Counted from the first letter of the stretch, positions 53,026 to 63,239 are shown. The stretch is 64,000 nucleotides of DNA from Moraxella sp. (GCA_030528385.1 JAUMYZ010000004.1:124001-188000), one strand, 5' to 3'. The notes: generated from the sequence alone by a model not told the origin. Translations and numbers: made by a program.

Positions 53026-53404
53026 AAACAAACCCTTCTTACCCATAAAATAAAACACATGTCAGCTCAAAAACAAATGAGCAACCACATAAAATTCATT
53101 CATCAAGTAAACAAAAATGCACCCAATATTACATTGGTCAAACTTGATTTATTCTATAGGACGGTCTGTTTTATAAAAATCTTACACAGATGAAATAAAA
53201 AAATATAATTTTTTAATAACTTATTGAAATAAAAATAGTTTTTATCTAAAAAATATCTGGACATTGCTTTGTGTCAATTCGCCATTTAGTGAAAATTTGT
53301 TTATTGAATTTATGCTGATTTATTGATGATGAACATAAAAAAAACATTGCCCGCCAAATCAGTTACTATTTATGCACGCAATGTTTGTTTTTGATAAAAA
53401 TGAT
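53026..53404. other. AT-rich promoter region of the autotransporter gene
   Basis: These 379 bases are very AT-rich and contain the terminator of the upstream esterase gene at 53336-53386. No gene is seen. The autotransporter promoter must be here, but several AT-rich matches are possible and none stands out. Confidence 0.55.
53336..53386 (-). terminator. Probable terminator after the YqiA-like gene
   Basis: AAACATTGC (53342-53350) pairs with GCAATGTTT (53378-53386) across a 27-base loop, with a run of T on the minus strand. The large loop lowers certainty. Confidence 0.55.
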
Positions 53405-54013
53405 TTAATGATTGGGCGATTTTAATTTATCTATCCAATTAAAAATGATATTAACCTGCTTATCATAATCGCTCATCTGATGGTCGCCCCCATCTTGGGC
53501 GAGCACAAACGCTCCTTTGTCTTGATAAAATTGGCAAGCGGCATGGGCGTTTAACAGCTCATCACCCATTTTAAGCAGCACACGGATTTTAGCAGGATTT
53601 TGGACAGTCAAAGGGCGGGTTTCAAACCACGCCAAATCGCCAAAACGTATCTGCCAACCGCCTGTGGTGGTATAAATCACCGTCTCTTTTGCTAAGGGTT
53701 TATCGGCAAAATTATCACTCAAAAACCGCCGAAAGCTGACATCGGGGCGAATGCTGGGGTTAAGCAAAACCGCTGGCGTGCCTGTCAAATCCGAGATAAG
53801 ATTGGCAAAATAACCACCCAAAGATGAGCCTATCAGCACCACATCATCATTGGTGTTTATCAAAGCAAGCACTTTGCTGAGCACATCATCAGGTGGGCAA
53901 TTTAGGTCAGGACAAAACACTGGTGTGCCCAGTGTGTCGGCATGGCGTTTGGTGATGACAGCTTTGCTGGCATTGGGGCTGCTGTCTAGCCCGTGTAGAT
54001 AAATAATGGTCAT
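53405..54013 (-). CDS. yqiA: YqiA/UPF0227-family alpha/beta-hydrolase
   Basis: The 202-residue protein starts IIYLHGLDSSPNASKA and has the nucleophile elbow GSSLGGYFA, a late Asp in KMGDELLN and the catalytic His in DGGDHQMSDY, matching the YqiA/YcfP esterase family. Such proteins hydrolyse short acyl esters in vitro, but the natural substrate is not known. There is no signal peptide. It lies 18 bases after the DUF1615 gene on the same strand and may be co-transcribed with it. Confidence 0.88.
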   Translation of the reverse strand: MTIIYLHGLDSSPNASKAVITKRHADTLGTPVFCPDLNCPPDDVLSKVLALINTNDDVVLIGSSLGGYFANLISDLTGTPAVLLNPSIRPDVSFRRFLSDNFADKPLAKETVIYTTTGGWQIRFGDLAWFETRPLTVQNPAKIRVLLKMGDELLNAHAACQFYQDKGAFVLAQDGGDHQMSDYDKQVNIIFNWIDKLKSPNH

Positions 54014-54031
54014 CGTCGTTTTGTCGCTTGG

Positions 54032-55192
54032 TTATAATTTTAGCTGTTTGGCGGTGCTCATGCACGTTTGATAACGTCTGTCCACCCGCGTGGCAAACCA
54101 GTTGGTGTTATAGTCTTGGGAGAGCTTGGGCCCTGAGATGGTTACTTGGGGCATGATGGCGTAGCTGGGCTTTTTACCGCGTTTGGCTTCAAACAAACGA
54201 TTGACTTCTTGATAGGTTTGCGTGCTTTCAAAATTTTGTTTTTTTTCTTTTTTTAAGTCGCTGCGGATTTGTTTGTCGCTCATCGGCGTGGCAGTGGTGG
54301 CAAGCAGTCCAATTAACGCCCGCTCGGTTTGTCCCACTTGGTCTGACACGCTGCCGCCACTGTACAAGAGCAAATCACCATCAATGGCAAGTTTTTTGCC
54401 GGTCAAAGTCGCCACACGCTGCTGAAAAGCGGCATTACGACTAGAATAAATCCCCGAATTATAATCGGCAAAACGATACAAGGGCTTGTCATAATCGGCA
54501 TGATATTTCATCAAACGATGAATGCCATAATACAGCCCGCCATACTGCCCATACAAATCGGCACGTAAGGTGCGGTCGTTCATGTTGGCACGGCGATGGG
54601 CTTTGGCGTAGTTGATGTGCACCTGCATAGAACCCAGTGTGGTGATGGGGTTTAGCCGTTCGTCTAGGGCTTCGCCAGTGAGTTTGGTCAAACTGTTAAT
54701 GCCTGACACCTTATAAGTGCTGGTAAAATAATCAAAAATCTTTTGGTAGAGCTCATCTAGCTCTTGTTCGGTTTTGACCGCTTTGATTTGTTTGGCAAAA
54801 CTGTTGTCCTTGCTGGGTTTGCTGGCAAGCATTTCACGAAACACGCCTGCCAAGGGCTTGCCCAACTTGCTCTCCAAGCGACTGTCTATCTCTTTTAAAG
54901 ACGTTTCGCCCAAATTTGGCACGCTGGGGTTGGCATGAAAATTGGACTCTTGGTCAATGATGGCAATCACCGTGCAGATGTTGGTTTTGTCCTTGTGGAG
55001 TTTAAGCTCATCAAACACACGCTCAATATCAGCCGCCCAGCTTTGGCGGTTTTTGACACGGCTGGGAATGAGCTTGGCGATTTGTTTGGCGTTGAGTGTG
55101 GGCGTGGTGGGTTTTTTTTGTTCTTGGCAAGCACTCACAGCCAACACCAATGCCGACAATAAAGTCATTTTTGGCAGAAGTTTTAGCGACAT
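54032..55192 (-). CDS. DUF1615-family lipoprotein
   Basis: The 386-residue protein has a lipoprotein signal (LLSALVLAVSAC, modified Cys near 22). Residues after about 60 match DUF1615: RQSWAADIERVFDELKL, IIDQESNFHANPSVPNLGE, ITTLGSMQVHINYAKAH, and FADYNSGIYSSRNAAFQ. The Glu in I-I-D-Q-E-S-N-F recalls lytic transglycosylases, so peptidoglycan cleavage is plausible but not established. It is probably anchored in the envelope. ATG 55192 gives a normal signal peptide. The esterase gene follows closely. Confidence 0.88.
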   Translation of the reverse strand: MSLKLLPKMTLLSALVLAVSACQEQKKPTTPTLNAKQIAKLIPSRVKNRQSWAADIERVFDELKLHKDKTNICTVIAIIDQESNFHANPSVPNLGETSLKEIDSRLESKLGKPLAGVFREMLASKPSKDNSFAKQIKAVKTEQELDELYQKIFDYFTSTYKVSGINSLTKLTGEALDERLNPITTLGSMQVHINYAKAHRRANMNDRTLRADLYGQYGGLYYGIHRLMKYHADYDKPLYRFADYNSGIYSSRNAAFQQRVATLTGKKLAIDGDLLLYSGGSVSDQVGQTERALIGLLATTATPMSDKQIRSDLKKEKKQNFESTQTYQEVNRLFEAKRGKKPSYAIMPQVTISGPKLSQDYNTNWFATRVDRRYQTCMSTAKQLKL

Positions 55193-55301
55193 TTTGTAAC
55201 CATGTTTATATTTTTATCAAGAACGCCCATTATACTAAAACAGCCTGTGGCATAAGTTGCCAATTTTTTATATTTTGTAAGTACAAAACGCCAAGCAGCC
55301 A

Positions 55302-56210
55302 CTAGCACTTTTGTCCAACCAAACGCATCAGCCCTTCTTGGGCAGTGGTGGCAACCAGCTTGCCATCTTGCCAAAACTGACCGTGATTGAGCCCCTTGGC
55401 ATGACTGGTGGTGTCGCTCCACATTTCATACAGCAGCCAATCACTGATGTCAAAAGGGCGATGAAAGTGCATGCTGTGGTCAATGCTTGCCACTTGCAGC
55501 CCACGACTGGCATAGGTGAGCCCATGACTCATCAGTCCTGTGCCCGCCAAATGATAATCCGATGCAAAAGCCAGCAAGGCTTGATGAATGGCAACAGGCT
55601 GACCTGCCAACTCCGCTACCCTAAGCCAAATCGCCTGCTTGGGTGGCATGGGCTCAGGAGCGATGGGACTGCGTGGGCTGATGGGGCGGATTTGTACATG
55701 ACGCTGTCTCATAAAACGTGCCTGATACGCTGGTGGCACTTGCTCTATATAAGAGCTTTTGAGCGTTTGTTCGTCCTTTAATAAATAGGGGCTAGGATAA
55801 GTGGGCATGGTTTCTTGGTAATCTAGCCCGCCTTCCATCGGCGAAAAAGACGCCATCATGCTAAAAATCACCTGCTCATTGACAACGCCATCGCCATTGG
55901 GCACGTTTTGCACCGCAACGATTTCGCGCGCCGACAGACTTCTGCCATCACGCAGACGGCGGACTTGATAGATGACAGGGTAGCGTATATCGCCACCCCG
56001 CAAAAAATAACCGTGTAGCGAATGGCAAGGCTTGTCCACATCAAGGGTCAAAGCCCCTGCCAGCAAGGCTTGGGCGAGTACCTGACCGCCAAACACCCTT
56101 GCTCCGACAAAGTCAAAGCTGGGGGCTTGGTAGGTGTCGGGGGCGATTTGGGTTAGGGTGAGTATGGCAAGCAACTCATCAAGCAAGGTTTGTTTGGATT
56201 TATTTGGCAT
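55302..56210 (-). CDS. tesB: Acyl-CoA thioesterase II
   Basis: TesB hydrolyses medium- and long-chain acyl-CoA. The 302-residue protein has two hotdog folds with the family marks FVGARVFGGQVLAQAL, SLHGYFLRGGD, SARRIVAVQN-type strand (here SAREIVAVQN), and the late LDHSMHFHRPF-type segment (IDHSMHFHRPFDISDWLLYE) carrying the catalytic Asp. ATG 56210 is used; a GTG at 56225 is an alternative. It lies divergently from plsB, so the two lipid genes share the 127-base gap between them. Confidence 0.93.
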   Translation of the reverse strand: MPNKSKQTLLDELLAILTLTQIAPDTYQAPSFDFVGARVFGGQVLAQALLAGALTLDVDKPCHSLHGYFLRGGDIRYPVIYQVRRLRDGRSLSAREIVAVQNVPNGDGVVNEQVIFSMMASFSPMEGGLDYQETMPTYPSPYLLKDEQTLKSSYIEQVPPAYQARFMRQRHVQIRPISPRSPIAPEPMPPKQAIWLRVAELAGQPVAIHQALLAFASDYHLAGTGLMSHGLTYASRGLQVASIDHSMHFHRPFDISDWLLYEMWSDTTSHAKGLNHGQFWQDGKLVATTAQEGLMRLVGQKC

Positions 56211-56337
56211 AACAACAGCAATCACTAAAAATAGCCACAGTATAGCATTATTTAGCTATTTTTTAGCAAAAGTGGTAAAATAAGCAGCCAGACAAGCATC
56301 AAGTTGCTACTTTTTTTGTTTTTTATGGCGCACTGTT

Positions 56338-58920
56338 ATGTTGGCACTAAATAAACTTCGTCAATTATTCACCAAAACCCCCAAAAACACAGCAAAGGAA
56401 GCTGAAACCCTAACCCAAAAAGCCGAACAAGGCGCACTGCTGACCTATCACAAACTCTCAGGCAAAGGACTGTCTTTGGCGGTCAAAGCCCAAACACTGG
56501 GGCAAGTGCCACAAATCAGCGATGACGTTCCTACCTTTTATGTGCTGCGCGAATACTCACGCTCCAACAGTTTGCTGGTGGATTTAAAAACGCGCGAGCT
56601 GGGTTTGCCCCAAGCCCTTGCCCCCCAAAACATCAACGGTGTTAATGAATTGCGCTCAGTGATTTTTTTAAAGCACCGCAAAGCGTCTGACGGCGTGGTT
56701 TCACCCAGATTACAAAGACTGGTGCAAGCCTGCCTTGATGAGCCAACGTTCAAAATACGCCTTGTGCCTGTTACCATCTTGTGGGGGCGCGCCCCCGACA
56801 AAGAAGACTCCTTGCTTCGCCTGTTGATGGCGGACGAATGGAACACGCCCAGCATTGGCAAACAGCTTTTTAACATCGGGGTGATGGGGCGCGATACGGT
56901 GGTGCAGTTTGGTGAGCCCAAAGAATTAACCACGCTGATTGACACCGCCAAAGCCGATTTTATCAGCCCCGCCAGTGTCGCCCAACTCACCCAAAGCATC
57001 AGCGCGCGCTTAAAAGGCTACCTAGACAAGCAGCGCACCAGCATTGTTGGTCCTGATTTGTCCGACAAAAGAAACGTTACAGGACAAATTTTATCGTCGC
57101 CTGTGGTACAAGCCGCCATTGAGCAAGAAGCCAACGCCAAAAACAAACCCATCGCCGAAGTCAAAAAAGAAGCCATCGGCTATATTGGCGAGATTACCAG
57201 CGATTATTCGCATTCGGTGGTGCGCTTTTTTGACCATTTTTTGACATGGCTGTGGACACGCTTGTATGATGGCGTGGAAGTTCATCATTTTGAACGCGTG
57301 CGCGCTTTGGCAAGCGACCACCAAATCGTTTATGTGCCTTGTCATCGCAGCCATATTGACTATCTGCTGTTGTCTTATGTGATTTATAAGCGCGGACTTA
57401 GAATTCCCCACATTGCCGCAGGCGACAACCTAAATATCCCCATCTTGGGCGAGCTTTTGCGCAGTGGTGGGGCATTTTTTATGCGTCGCAGTTTCAAAGG
57501 TCATGCGCTCTACAGCGTGGTTTTTAAAGAATATGTCCACACGCTTATGCAGCGCGCTGTGCCAATGGAGTATTTTATAGAAGGGGGGCGCTCACGTTCA
57601 GGTCGCTTATTGCCCCCCAAGCTGGGCATGCTGGCAATGACTGTCAACAGCTCTTTGCGCGAAAGTGGCAAACCTGTGGTGTTCATTCCCACCTACATCA
57701 GCTACGAACGCATTATGGAAGGGGCAACCTATGTGGGCGAGCTAAAGGGCAAACCCAAAGAAAGCGAAAATTTGCTTGGACTGCTCAAGACCGCACGCAA
57801 GATTGAACGCATTTTTGGCACGGTGCATTTGTCCTTTGGAGAACCGCTACATTTGTCCAAATTTATGGAAAAATTCTCCGTGGTTGCCGAAAATGAAGCC
57901 AGCCACAAAAATGTCCATGCCATGACCCAAAATCTTAGCGTCAAAATCATGCAAAACATCAACAAAGCCGCTGTGGTCAATCCAGTGTCGCTGCTGGCTC
58001 TGGTGATACTCTCCACCCCAAAATCTGCCCTAGACGAAGCCCAATGCATCAAACAAATCGCCCTGTACCAGCGCATTGCCCAAACCCTGCCTTATGACGA
58101 TGACACCTTTGTTACTGACATGGCGCCCGACGCAATTTTGGCTTATGGTCTAAAACTCAAACTCATTGAGCGCACGCCCCACGTACTTGGCGACATGATA
58201 AAAGTGGCAGACAAACAAGCGCCGCTGCTTAGCTATTTTAAAAACAACATCTTACATGTGTTTATTTTGGCAAGTTTCTTGGCGGCATTGACCCAGCGCA
58301 ATGGACGCATCCACAAAGGCGAGCTTGACAACATCACCCAAATGCTCTATCCGTTTTTGCAAACGGAGTTGTTTTTAAAGCATGCCCAGCGCAACATCAC
58401 CACCACCATCAGCCACATTCTTGATACGCTCGTCAAAGAAGGGGTGATTGTGGATTTGGGCAATGGCGTGATTGGTACACCCCAAAGCAACTCTGAAAGC
58501 TACCAACAACTGATTGTGCTGGCAAGCCCCGCCCAACAAAGCCTAGAGCGGTACTTTATGGCATTGACTTTATTGTCCGAACAAGGTTCGGGTCGCCTAA
58601 AAAGCGAACAAGTGGTCAATCTGTGTTATGTGCTCGGTCAAAGAGTGTCTTTGCTTTATGCAGACGATTTACCAGACATGTTTGACAAAGCGCTGTTCAC
58701 CACCTTTTTAAACACCCTAAAACGCATGGACTATGTCAGTGTCAATCATGACGGCTTGATTGTTTTTGATGAACGTATTGACAACATTGCCTTGCACGCC
58801 AAGTTTGTGCTCAACCCCGACATGATGCAGCTTTTGCACCACACTGCCACCTTGGGCGATGACGAAATCACCACCGTCATGAGTGAGCTGAGCACAAAAC
58901 GCAAATTTAGACGCAAATAG
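56338..58920 (+). CDS. plsB: Glycerol-3-phosphate 1-O-acyltransferase
   Basis: PlsB makes lysophosphatidic acid from glycerol-3-phosphate and acyl-CoA or acyl-ACP at the inner membrane. At 860 residues it is normal length. Acyltransferase motifs are present: H-x4-D in VPCHRSHIDYLLLSY near 336, GAFFMRRSFKG, EGGRSRSGRLLPPKLGML near 415, and VFIPTYISYERIMEG. It is probably a single gene, divergent from tesB. tilS follows 73 bases downstream. Confidence 0.96.
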   Translation: MLALNKLRQLFTKTPKNTAKEAETLTQKAEQGALLTYHKLSGKGLSLAVKAQTLGQVPQISDDVPTFYVLREYSRSNSLLVDLKTRELGLPQALAPQNINGVNELRSVIFLKHRKASDGVVSPRLQRLVQACLDEPTFKIRLVPVTILWGRAPDKEDSLLRLLMADEWNTPSIGKQLFNIGVMGRDTVVQFGEPKELTTLIDTAKADFISPASVAQLTQSISARLKGYLDKQRTSIVGPDLSDKRNVTGQILSSPVVQAAIEQEANAKNKPIAEVKKEAIGYIGEITSDYSHSVVRFFDHFLTWLWTRLYDGVEVHHFERVRALASDHQIVYVPCHRSHIDYLLLSYVIYKRGLRIPHIAAGDNLNIPILGELLRSGGAFFMRRSFKGHALYSVVFKEYVHTLMQRAVPMEYFIEGGRSRSGRLLPPKLGMLAMTVNSSLRESGKPVVFIPTYISYERIMEGATYVGELKGKPKESENLLGLLKTARKIERIFGTVHLSFGEPLHLSKFMEKFSVVAENEASHKNVHAMTQNLSVKIMQNINKAAVVNPVSLLALVILSTPKSALDEAQCIKQIALYQRIAQTLPYDDDTFVTDMAPDAILAYGLKLKLIERTPHVLGDMIKVADKQAPLLSYFKNNILHVFILASFLAALTQRNGRIHKGELDNITQMLYPFLQTELFLKHAQRNITTTISHILDTLVKEGVIVDLGNGVIGTPQSNSESYQQLIVLASPAQQSLERYFMALTLLSEQGSGRLKSEQVVNLCYVLGQRVSLLYADDLPDMFDKALFTTFLNTLKRMDYVSVNHDGLIVFDERIDNIALHAKFVLNPDMMQLLHHTATLGDDEITTVMSELSTKRKFRRK

Positions 58921-58993
58921 GCACAGCACCAAAAAACGACAACAAATTGGCATTTGGGTTTCTAAGTGCCATTTGCTTTTTAGGTCTTTTATC

Positions 58994-60340
58994 ATGAACA
59001 TTTTAACGCACCTACACCATTTGCAGCAGTTACCGCGCTTGTTTGTGGCGTGCAGTGGTGGGCGCGATTCGCTGTCTTTGGCATATGCTTGTTTTTTGCT
59101 CCACCAACAGGGGTGTCTCAAACACTTGCCCACTTTGCTCCACGTTCATCATGGCATACAAAAGGCAAATGACGATTGGGCAATTTGGGTAACAAATTGG
59201 GCAAAAAAGCACGGATTTGTTTGCCACGTGCGCCATCTTCAGTTGGACAAAAAAAGCGAAACCCACGCTCGCAAAGCGCGTTATCAGGCAATGGCAGAGC
59301 TGATGGCAGATGGCGACGTGCTTTTGCTGGCGCACCACAGGGACGACCAAGCCGAAACCGTGCTCATGCGCCTTATCAACGGCAGCGGCGTTGGCGGGCT
59401 CTCTGGCATAAAACTGTGGCAAACCAAACAAATTGCTGACAAAACCATCGTGCTACATCGCCCTTGGCTGGCTGTGTCGCGCCAAGACATCACCGCCTTT
59501 GCACGCGCCCACCAACTTAAGTACATTGACGACCCCACCAATGACACAGGCGACAACGCACGCAGTTTTATCCGCACGCAAATTTTGCCCAAATTACACA
59601 GCCTAAACCCCCAAGCCAGCGCCAACATCGCCCGCAGTGCTGTTCACTTACAAAACGCCAGCAGCATACTCAAAGACATGACCAAAGCACATTTACAGCT
59701 TTGCCTAAACACCGCCTTGACACACCCACCCCATCAAAGCGCCATCAATATTGACACACTTGGCACTTTGAGCATAGCCCAACAAAAACAGCTGCTGCAC
59801 AGCTGGCTACAAGGCAATGAGCCACTGCCTGCCAGCACCCACATTATTGATGAGATTGTGGCACTGTGTCAGCGAACAGACAACGACCACAAAACCCAAA
59901 TTCTCTGGCAAGGTCAGCAGTGTTATGTGGTGTGTCGCTACCAAAACACACTCTATCGCTACACGCAGGCGGCTTTTGAGACCTTGTCATCTCCTTGCCA
60001 TGCCATCAGTCAGCCATCAACCCATGTTTTTTTGTTAAAACAGCACACCCAAAACCTTGTATGGCACGCACCACAATCGGTCAATATCAGCATTCACGCC
60101 TTGACACCCCAACAAAAACTCACCATCTTTCATCATCGCCACGCACTCTCTGGCAAAAAACTCTGCCAAAACCTAAAAATTGCCCCTTGGCTACGCCACA
60201 ATCTTTGGGTTGTCAGCCAAGATGGTGTGCCTGTTTTATTGATTGCTCCTTATCAATCTTGGACACTACAAAGCCCACTGGAGAATACTTATCAAAACAC
60301 ACAAGGAGCAAGTTGGCAACTTTTGCACCAAAAGAATTGA
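58994..60340 (+). CDS. tilS: tRNA(Ile)-lysidine synthase
   Basis: TilS converts C34 of tRNA-Ile(CAU) to lysidine so that it reads AUA. The 448-residue protein has the PP-loop SGGRDS at 21-26, then LLHVHHGIQKANDDWA, HARKARYQAM, LLAHHRDDQAETVLMRLINGSG, and the C-terminal TilS domain. ATG 58994 gives the expected short N-terminus; an upstream alternative adds seven residues. proC follows 37 bases later and may be co-transcribed. Confidence 0.94.
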   Translation: MNILTHLHHLQQLPRLFVACSGGRDSLSLAYACFLLHQQGCLKHLPTLLHVHHGIQKANDDWAIWVTNWAKKHGFVCHVRHLQLDKKSETHARKARYQAMAELMADGDVLLLAHHRDDQAETVLMRLINGSGVGGLSGIKLWQTKQIADKTIVLHRPWLAVSRQDITAFARAHQLKYIDDPTNDTGDNARSFIRTQILPKLHSLNPQASANIARSAVHLQNASSILKDMTKAHLQLCLNTALTHPPHQSAINIDTLGTLSIAQQKQLLHSWLQGNEPLPASTHIIDEIVALCQRTDNDHKTQILWQGQQCYVVCRYQNTLYRYTQAAFETLSSPCHAISQPSTHVFLLKQHTQNLVWHAPQSVNISIHALTPQQKLTIFHHRHALSGKKLCQNLKIAPWLRHNLWVVSQDGVPVLLIAPYQSWTLQSPLENTYQNTQGASWQLLHQKN

Positions 60341-60377
60341 TGGTGTACAATGCACTCATTTCATTTAAGGATTTATC

Positions 60378-61211
60378 ATGCAAAATTTTGATGCCCTAGC
60401 CAACCAAACCATTGTGTTCATTGGTGGCGGCAACATGGCAAGCGCCATCATCAGCGGTTTATTGCGCATAAAAGCCCACCACCAAGCACCCTTTAGTGTC
60501 GGTGTGTCTGACACGGACGCGGACAAATTGTCAAGGTTTGCCAAACAAGGGGTACTCACCGCTCACGCCGACAATGCCCAGACGCTCATCAGCCAAGCCG
60601 ACGTGGTGGTGCTCGCCATCAAACCACAAATCTTGGCAGACGTTGCCCCTACCATCGCTCCGTTTTTGCATGATAAGTTGGTGTTGTCCATCTTGGCTGG
60701 GGTCAGCACAAAAACACTTGCCGAGACACTCAACACCCAAAATATCGTGCGCGCCATGCCCAACTTACCTGCCAGCATTGGCATGGGGGCAACAGGTCTC
60801 TTTAGCCATCTGACAAACACGCCCAAACTGCTTGCCGAACAAATCATGCAAAGCTGCGGCATTACCACGTGGGTCAAAGACGAAGCCCTGCTGCACACCG
60901 TAACAGCGGTGGCAGGTTCAGCGCCTGCGTACTTTTTTTATGTGTTAGAAGCCATGATACAAGAAGCGGTGAGCATGGGGCTAGAGCCAGACGTCGCCAA
61001 ACAACTTGCCAGCCAAAGCATGATTGGCGCAGGCACACTTGCCCAACACGCCGACCCAGCCACGCTGCGCGCCCAAGTAACGTCCAAAGGTGGCACAACC
61101 GCCGCTGCCATCAGCGTTTTGCAAACCCAAGATGTCGGCAACAGCTTTGCCCTAGCAATGCAAGCGTGCGCCAAACGCAGCCAAGAACTTGGCGAGCACC
61201 CATCTATTTAG
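60378..61211 (+). CDS. proC: Pyrroline-5-carboxylate reductase
   Basis: ProC carries out the last step of proline synthesis with NAD(P)H. The 277-residue protein has the Rossmann start IVFIGGGNMASAIISGLL, VVLAIKPQIL, the AMPNLPASIGMGATGL block (catalytic region), TAVAGSAPAYFFYVLEAM and the late GGTTAAAISVL. It is normal length. The yggT gene begins 16 bases after the stop, a common pairing with proC. Confidence 0.97.
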   Translation: MQNFDALANQTIVFIGGGNMASAIISGLLRIKAHHQAPFSVGVSDTDADKLSRFAKQGVLTAHADNAQTLISQADVVVLAIKPQILADVAPTIAPFLHDKLVLSILAGVSTKTLAETLNTQNIVRAMPNLPASIGMGATGLFSHLTNTPKLLAEQIMQSCGITTWVKDEALLHTVTAVAGSAPAYFFYVLEAMIQEAVSMGLEPDVAKQLASQSMIGAGTLAQHADPATLRAQVTSKGGTTAAAISVLQTQDVGNSFALAMQACAKRSQELGEHPSI

Positions 61212-61227
61212 CAACTTATGGACGACT

Positions 61228-61797
61228 ATGAACTCACCTTTGATGATTATTTTTAATGTGGTGGTCAATTTTGCCCTGCTGGTCATTTTTTTGCGTTTTA
61301 TGTTCCAGTTTGCGCACATTGACCCCCACCACCCCTACGCCAAAGCCATTTATCGCCTATCGGCGGTGGTCAGCGTTTTTCGGCGCATTTTTCCCGACCT
61401 AAACAAAGGGCAAATCAGCCTGTCTGCCATCGTACTGATGTTGCTTTTGACCTACATTCATATCGCTGGCATGGCAAGCATTTTAAGCAAGCCTTTGGAT
61501 GCTTTAACCTTGTTTTTTGCAGGCACACTCAAAGCCATCTTAACCTTTATCAGCGCACTAAAATACATCGTCTTTGGCGCGGTGATTTTTAGCTGGGTCA
61601 TTTTGCTCACCAACAAAATACACCCCGTGATGGACATCATCATGCAAATGGCAGAACCAATCATTGCCCCATTTCGCCGCATTACCCCCAGTCTTGGTAT
61701 GATTGATTTGTCGGTGCTGGTGGCACTGTTGGCACTAAGTTTGCTGGAGATTTGCATTGAAGTGGTGGGCAAAAACATCTTGATGATGTTGCACTAA
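61228..61797 (+). CDS. yggT: YggT-family membrane protein
   Basis: The 189-residue protein has two YggT repeats with about four membrane helices. Each repeat ends with a P-x-x-x-x-x-R-R-x-x-P-type pattern: FRRIFPDL in the first and MAEPIIAPFRRITPSLGMIDLS in the second. YggT proteins are inner-membrane proteins implicated in osmotic shock tolerance or envelope assembly, with no agreed biochemical role. ATG 61228 is chosen because the alternative at 61189 overlaps proC. It probably belongs to the same transcript as proC. Confidence 0.92.
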   Translation: MNSPLMIIFNVVVNFALLVIFLRFMFQFAHIDPHHPYAKAIYRLSAVVSVFRRIFPDLNKGQISLSAIVLMLLLTYIHIAGMASILSKPLDALTLFFAGTLKAILTFISALKYIVFGAVIFSWVILLTNKIHPVMDIIMQMAEPIIAPFRRITPSLGMIDLSVLVALLALSLLEICIEVVGKNILMMLH

Positions 61798-61932
61798 GCG
61801 TTTTGGCTCCAACCCTTACGCCAAACATCTTAGTCCCACCAAATGACCTACTGTCTGTTATTTGTAATTTTGATGGCATCATCACAAAATTTTGTAGTAC
61901 AATCACTCACAGTGTAAAAAGGGTAAATCATC

Positions 61933-62382
61933 ATGCAGTTAGAATCTTGGCATTGGTTGGTGCTTGGTGTGGTGCTCATCATCTTAGAGATGTTTGTACC
62001 GAGCTTCTTTTTGTTGTGGTTTGGCACATCGGCACTGGTGGTGGCACTCATCAGCTTTGTGTTGCCCTTGTCGTTTTTAACGGCAGTGATAATTTGGCTT
62101 GCCTTGTCGGTGGCATTTTGTTTGGCGTGGTTTAAATTCGTTCAGCCACACATCAAAAATCGCACCAAAGCAGGTTTGGGTGCGTCTGTCATCATCGGCG
62201 AAACTGGCATGATTGTCAAAGCCCCTACCCCCACCCAAGCAGGGATTATTCGTTTTAGTACCCCCAAAGCAGGCTCAAGCGAATGGGTGTGCCGTAGCCA
62301 AGACGATTTGCCATTATTGGTGGGCGACCGTGCGGTGATAGTAAATATTGTAGGCAACGAATTGTTGGTTGCCAAAAAATAG
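61933..62382 (+). CDS. nfeD: NfeD-family membrane protein
   Basis: The 149-residue protein has two or three N-terminal membrane helices (WHWLVLGVVLIILEMFVPSF, the typical NfeD start) and a C-terminal OB-fold (GASVIIGETGMIVKA to VNIVGNELLVAK). NfeD proteins act with SPFH/stomatin partners in membrane microdomains. The stomatin gene begins nine bases downstream, which supports the pairing. It lacks the protease domain of long NfeD forms. Confidence 0.93.
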   Translation: MQLESWHWLVLGVVLIILEMFVPSFFLLWFGTSALVVALISFVLPLSFLTAVIIWLALSVAFCLAWFKFVQPHIKNRTKAGLGASVIIGETGMIVKAPTPTQAGIIRFSTPKAGSSEWVCRSQDDLPLLVGDRAVIVNIVGNELLVAKK

Positions 62383-62390
62383 GAGCAGTT

Positions 62391-63239
62391 ATGCCAGTAG
62401 CATTTGTGTTGATTGCCTTGGTGATTTTTACCATTTATAAAGGCGTGCGTATTGTGCCCCAAGGTGAAAAATGGATTGTTCAACGACTGGGCAAATACAA
62501 CGCCACGCTTGAGCCAGGTTTGAGTTTAATTATTCCCTTTGTGGACGCAGTCGCCTACAAAGTAACCACCAAAGACATCGTGCTTGACATTCCCAGCCAA
62601 GAAGTGATTACCCGCGACAACGTGGTCATCATCGCCAATGCGGTCGCCTACATCAACATCGTTCGCCCAGAAGACGCGGTGTATGGCATTGAAGACTACG
62701 AACATGGCATTCGCAATCTGGTACAAACCTCGCTACGCTCCATCGTGGGTGAGATGGACTTAGACGCTGCTTTATCTAGCCGCGACCAAATCAAAGCCCA
62801 ACTCAAACACGCCATCAGCGATGACATCTCCGATTGGGGCATTACCCTAAAAACGGTAGAAATCCAAGACATCAAACCCTCACCCACCATGCAAATGGCG
62901 ATGGAAGAGCAAGCGGCTGCCGAACGCCAACGCCGTGCGATGGTAACCCGTGCCGACGGTCAAAAACAAGCGGCGATTTTGGAAGCGGACGGTCGCTTGG
63001 AAGCCTCTCGCCGTGATGCCGAAGCTCAAGTGGTGCTGGCTCGTGGCTCAGAAGAATCTATCCGCCTGATTTCATCAGCGATGGACGGCAAAGACATGCC
63101 TGTCATCTACCTACTGGGCGAGCAATACATCAAGGCGATGAATGAGATGGCACAGTCTGACAACGCCAAAACGGTGGTACTGCCTGCCGACATTTTAAAC
63201 ACCGTCAAAGGCTTGGTAGGCGACAAATTCAAAATTTAA
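62391..63239 (+). CDS. qmcA: SPFH/stomatin-like protein (QmcA/paraslipin)
   Basis: The 282-residue protein has an N-terminal membrane anchor (PVAFVLIALVIFTIYKGV), then the SPFH domain (VPQGEKWIVQRLGKYNATLEPGLSLIIPF, divided over two strands; ANAVAYINIV; RSIVGEMDLDAALSSRD) and a coiled-coil tail. Paraslipins scaffold membrane proteases or lipid domains. AGGAG precedes the ATG. It is the partner of the adjacent nfeD gene. Its stop overlaps the end of the convergent NIF3-like gene by four bases. Confidence 0.94.
   Translation: MPVAFVLIALVIFTIYKGVRIVPQGEKWIVQRLGKYNATLEPGLSLIIPFVDAVAYKVTTKDIVLDIPSQEVITRDNVVIIANAVAYINIVRPEDAVYGIEDYEHGIRNLVQTSLRSIVGEMDLDAALSSRDQIKAQLKHAISDDISDWGITLKTVEIQDIKPSPTMQMAMEEQAAAERQRRAMVTRADGQKQAAILEADGRLEASRRDAEAQVVLARGSEESIRLISSAMDGKDMPVIYLLGEQYIKAMNEMAQSDNAKTVVLPADILNTVKGLVGDKFKI

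Noticed and set aside
58921..58993. Weak hairpin (TGGCA...TGCCA) with T-rich tail between plsB and tilS
   Set aside because: The stem is only five base pairs with a long loop; insufficient to call a terminator.
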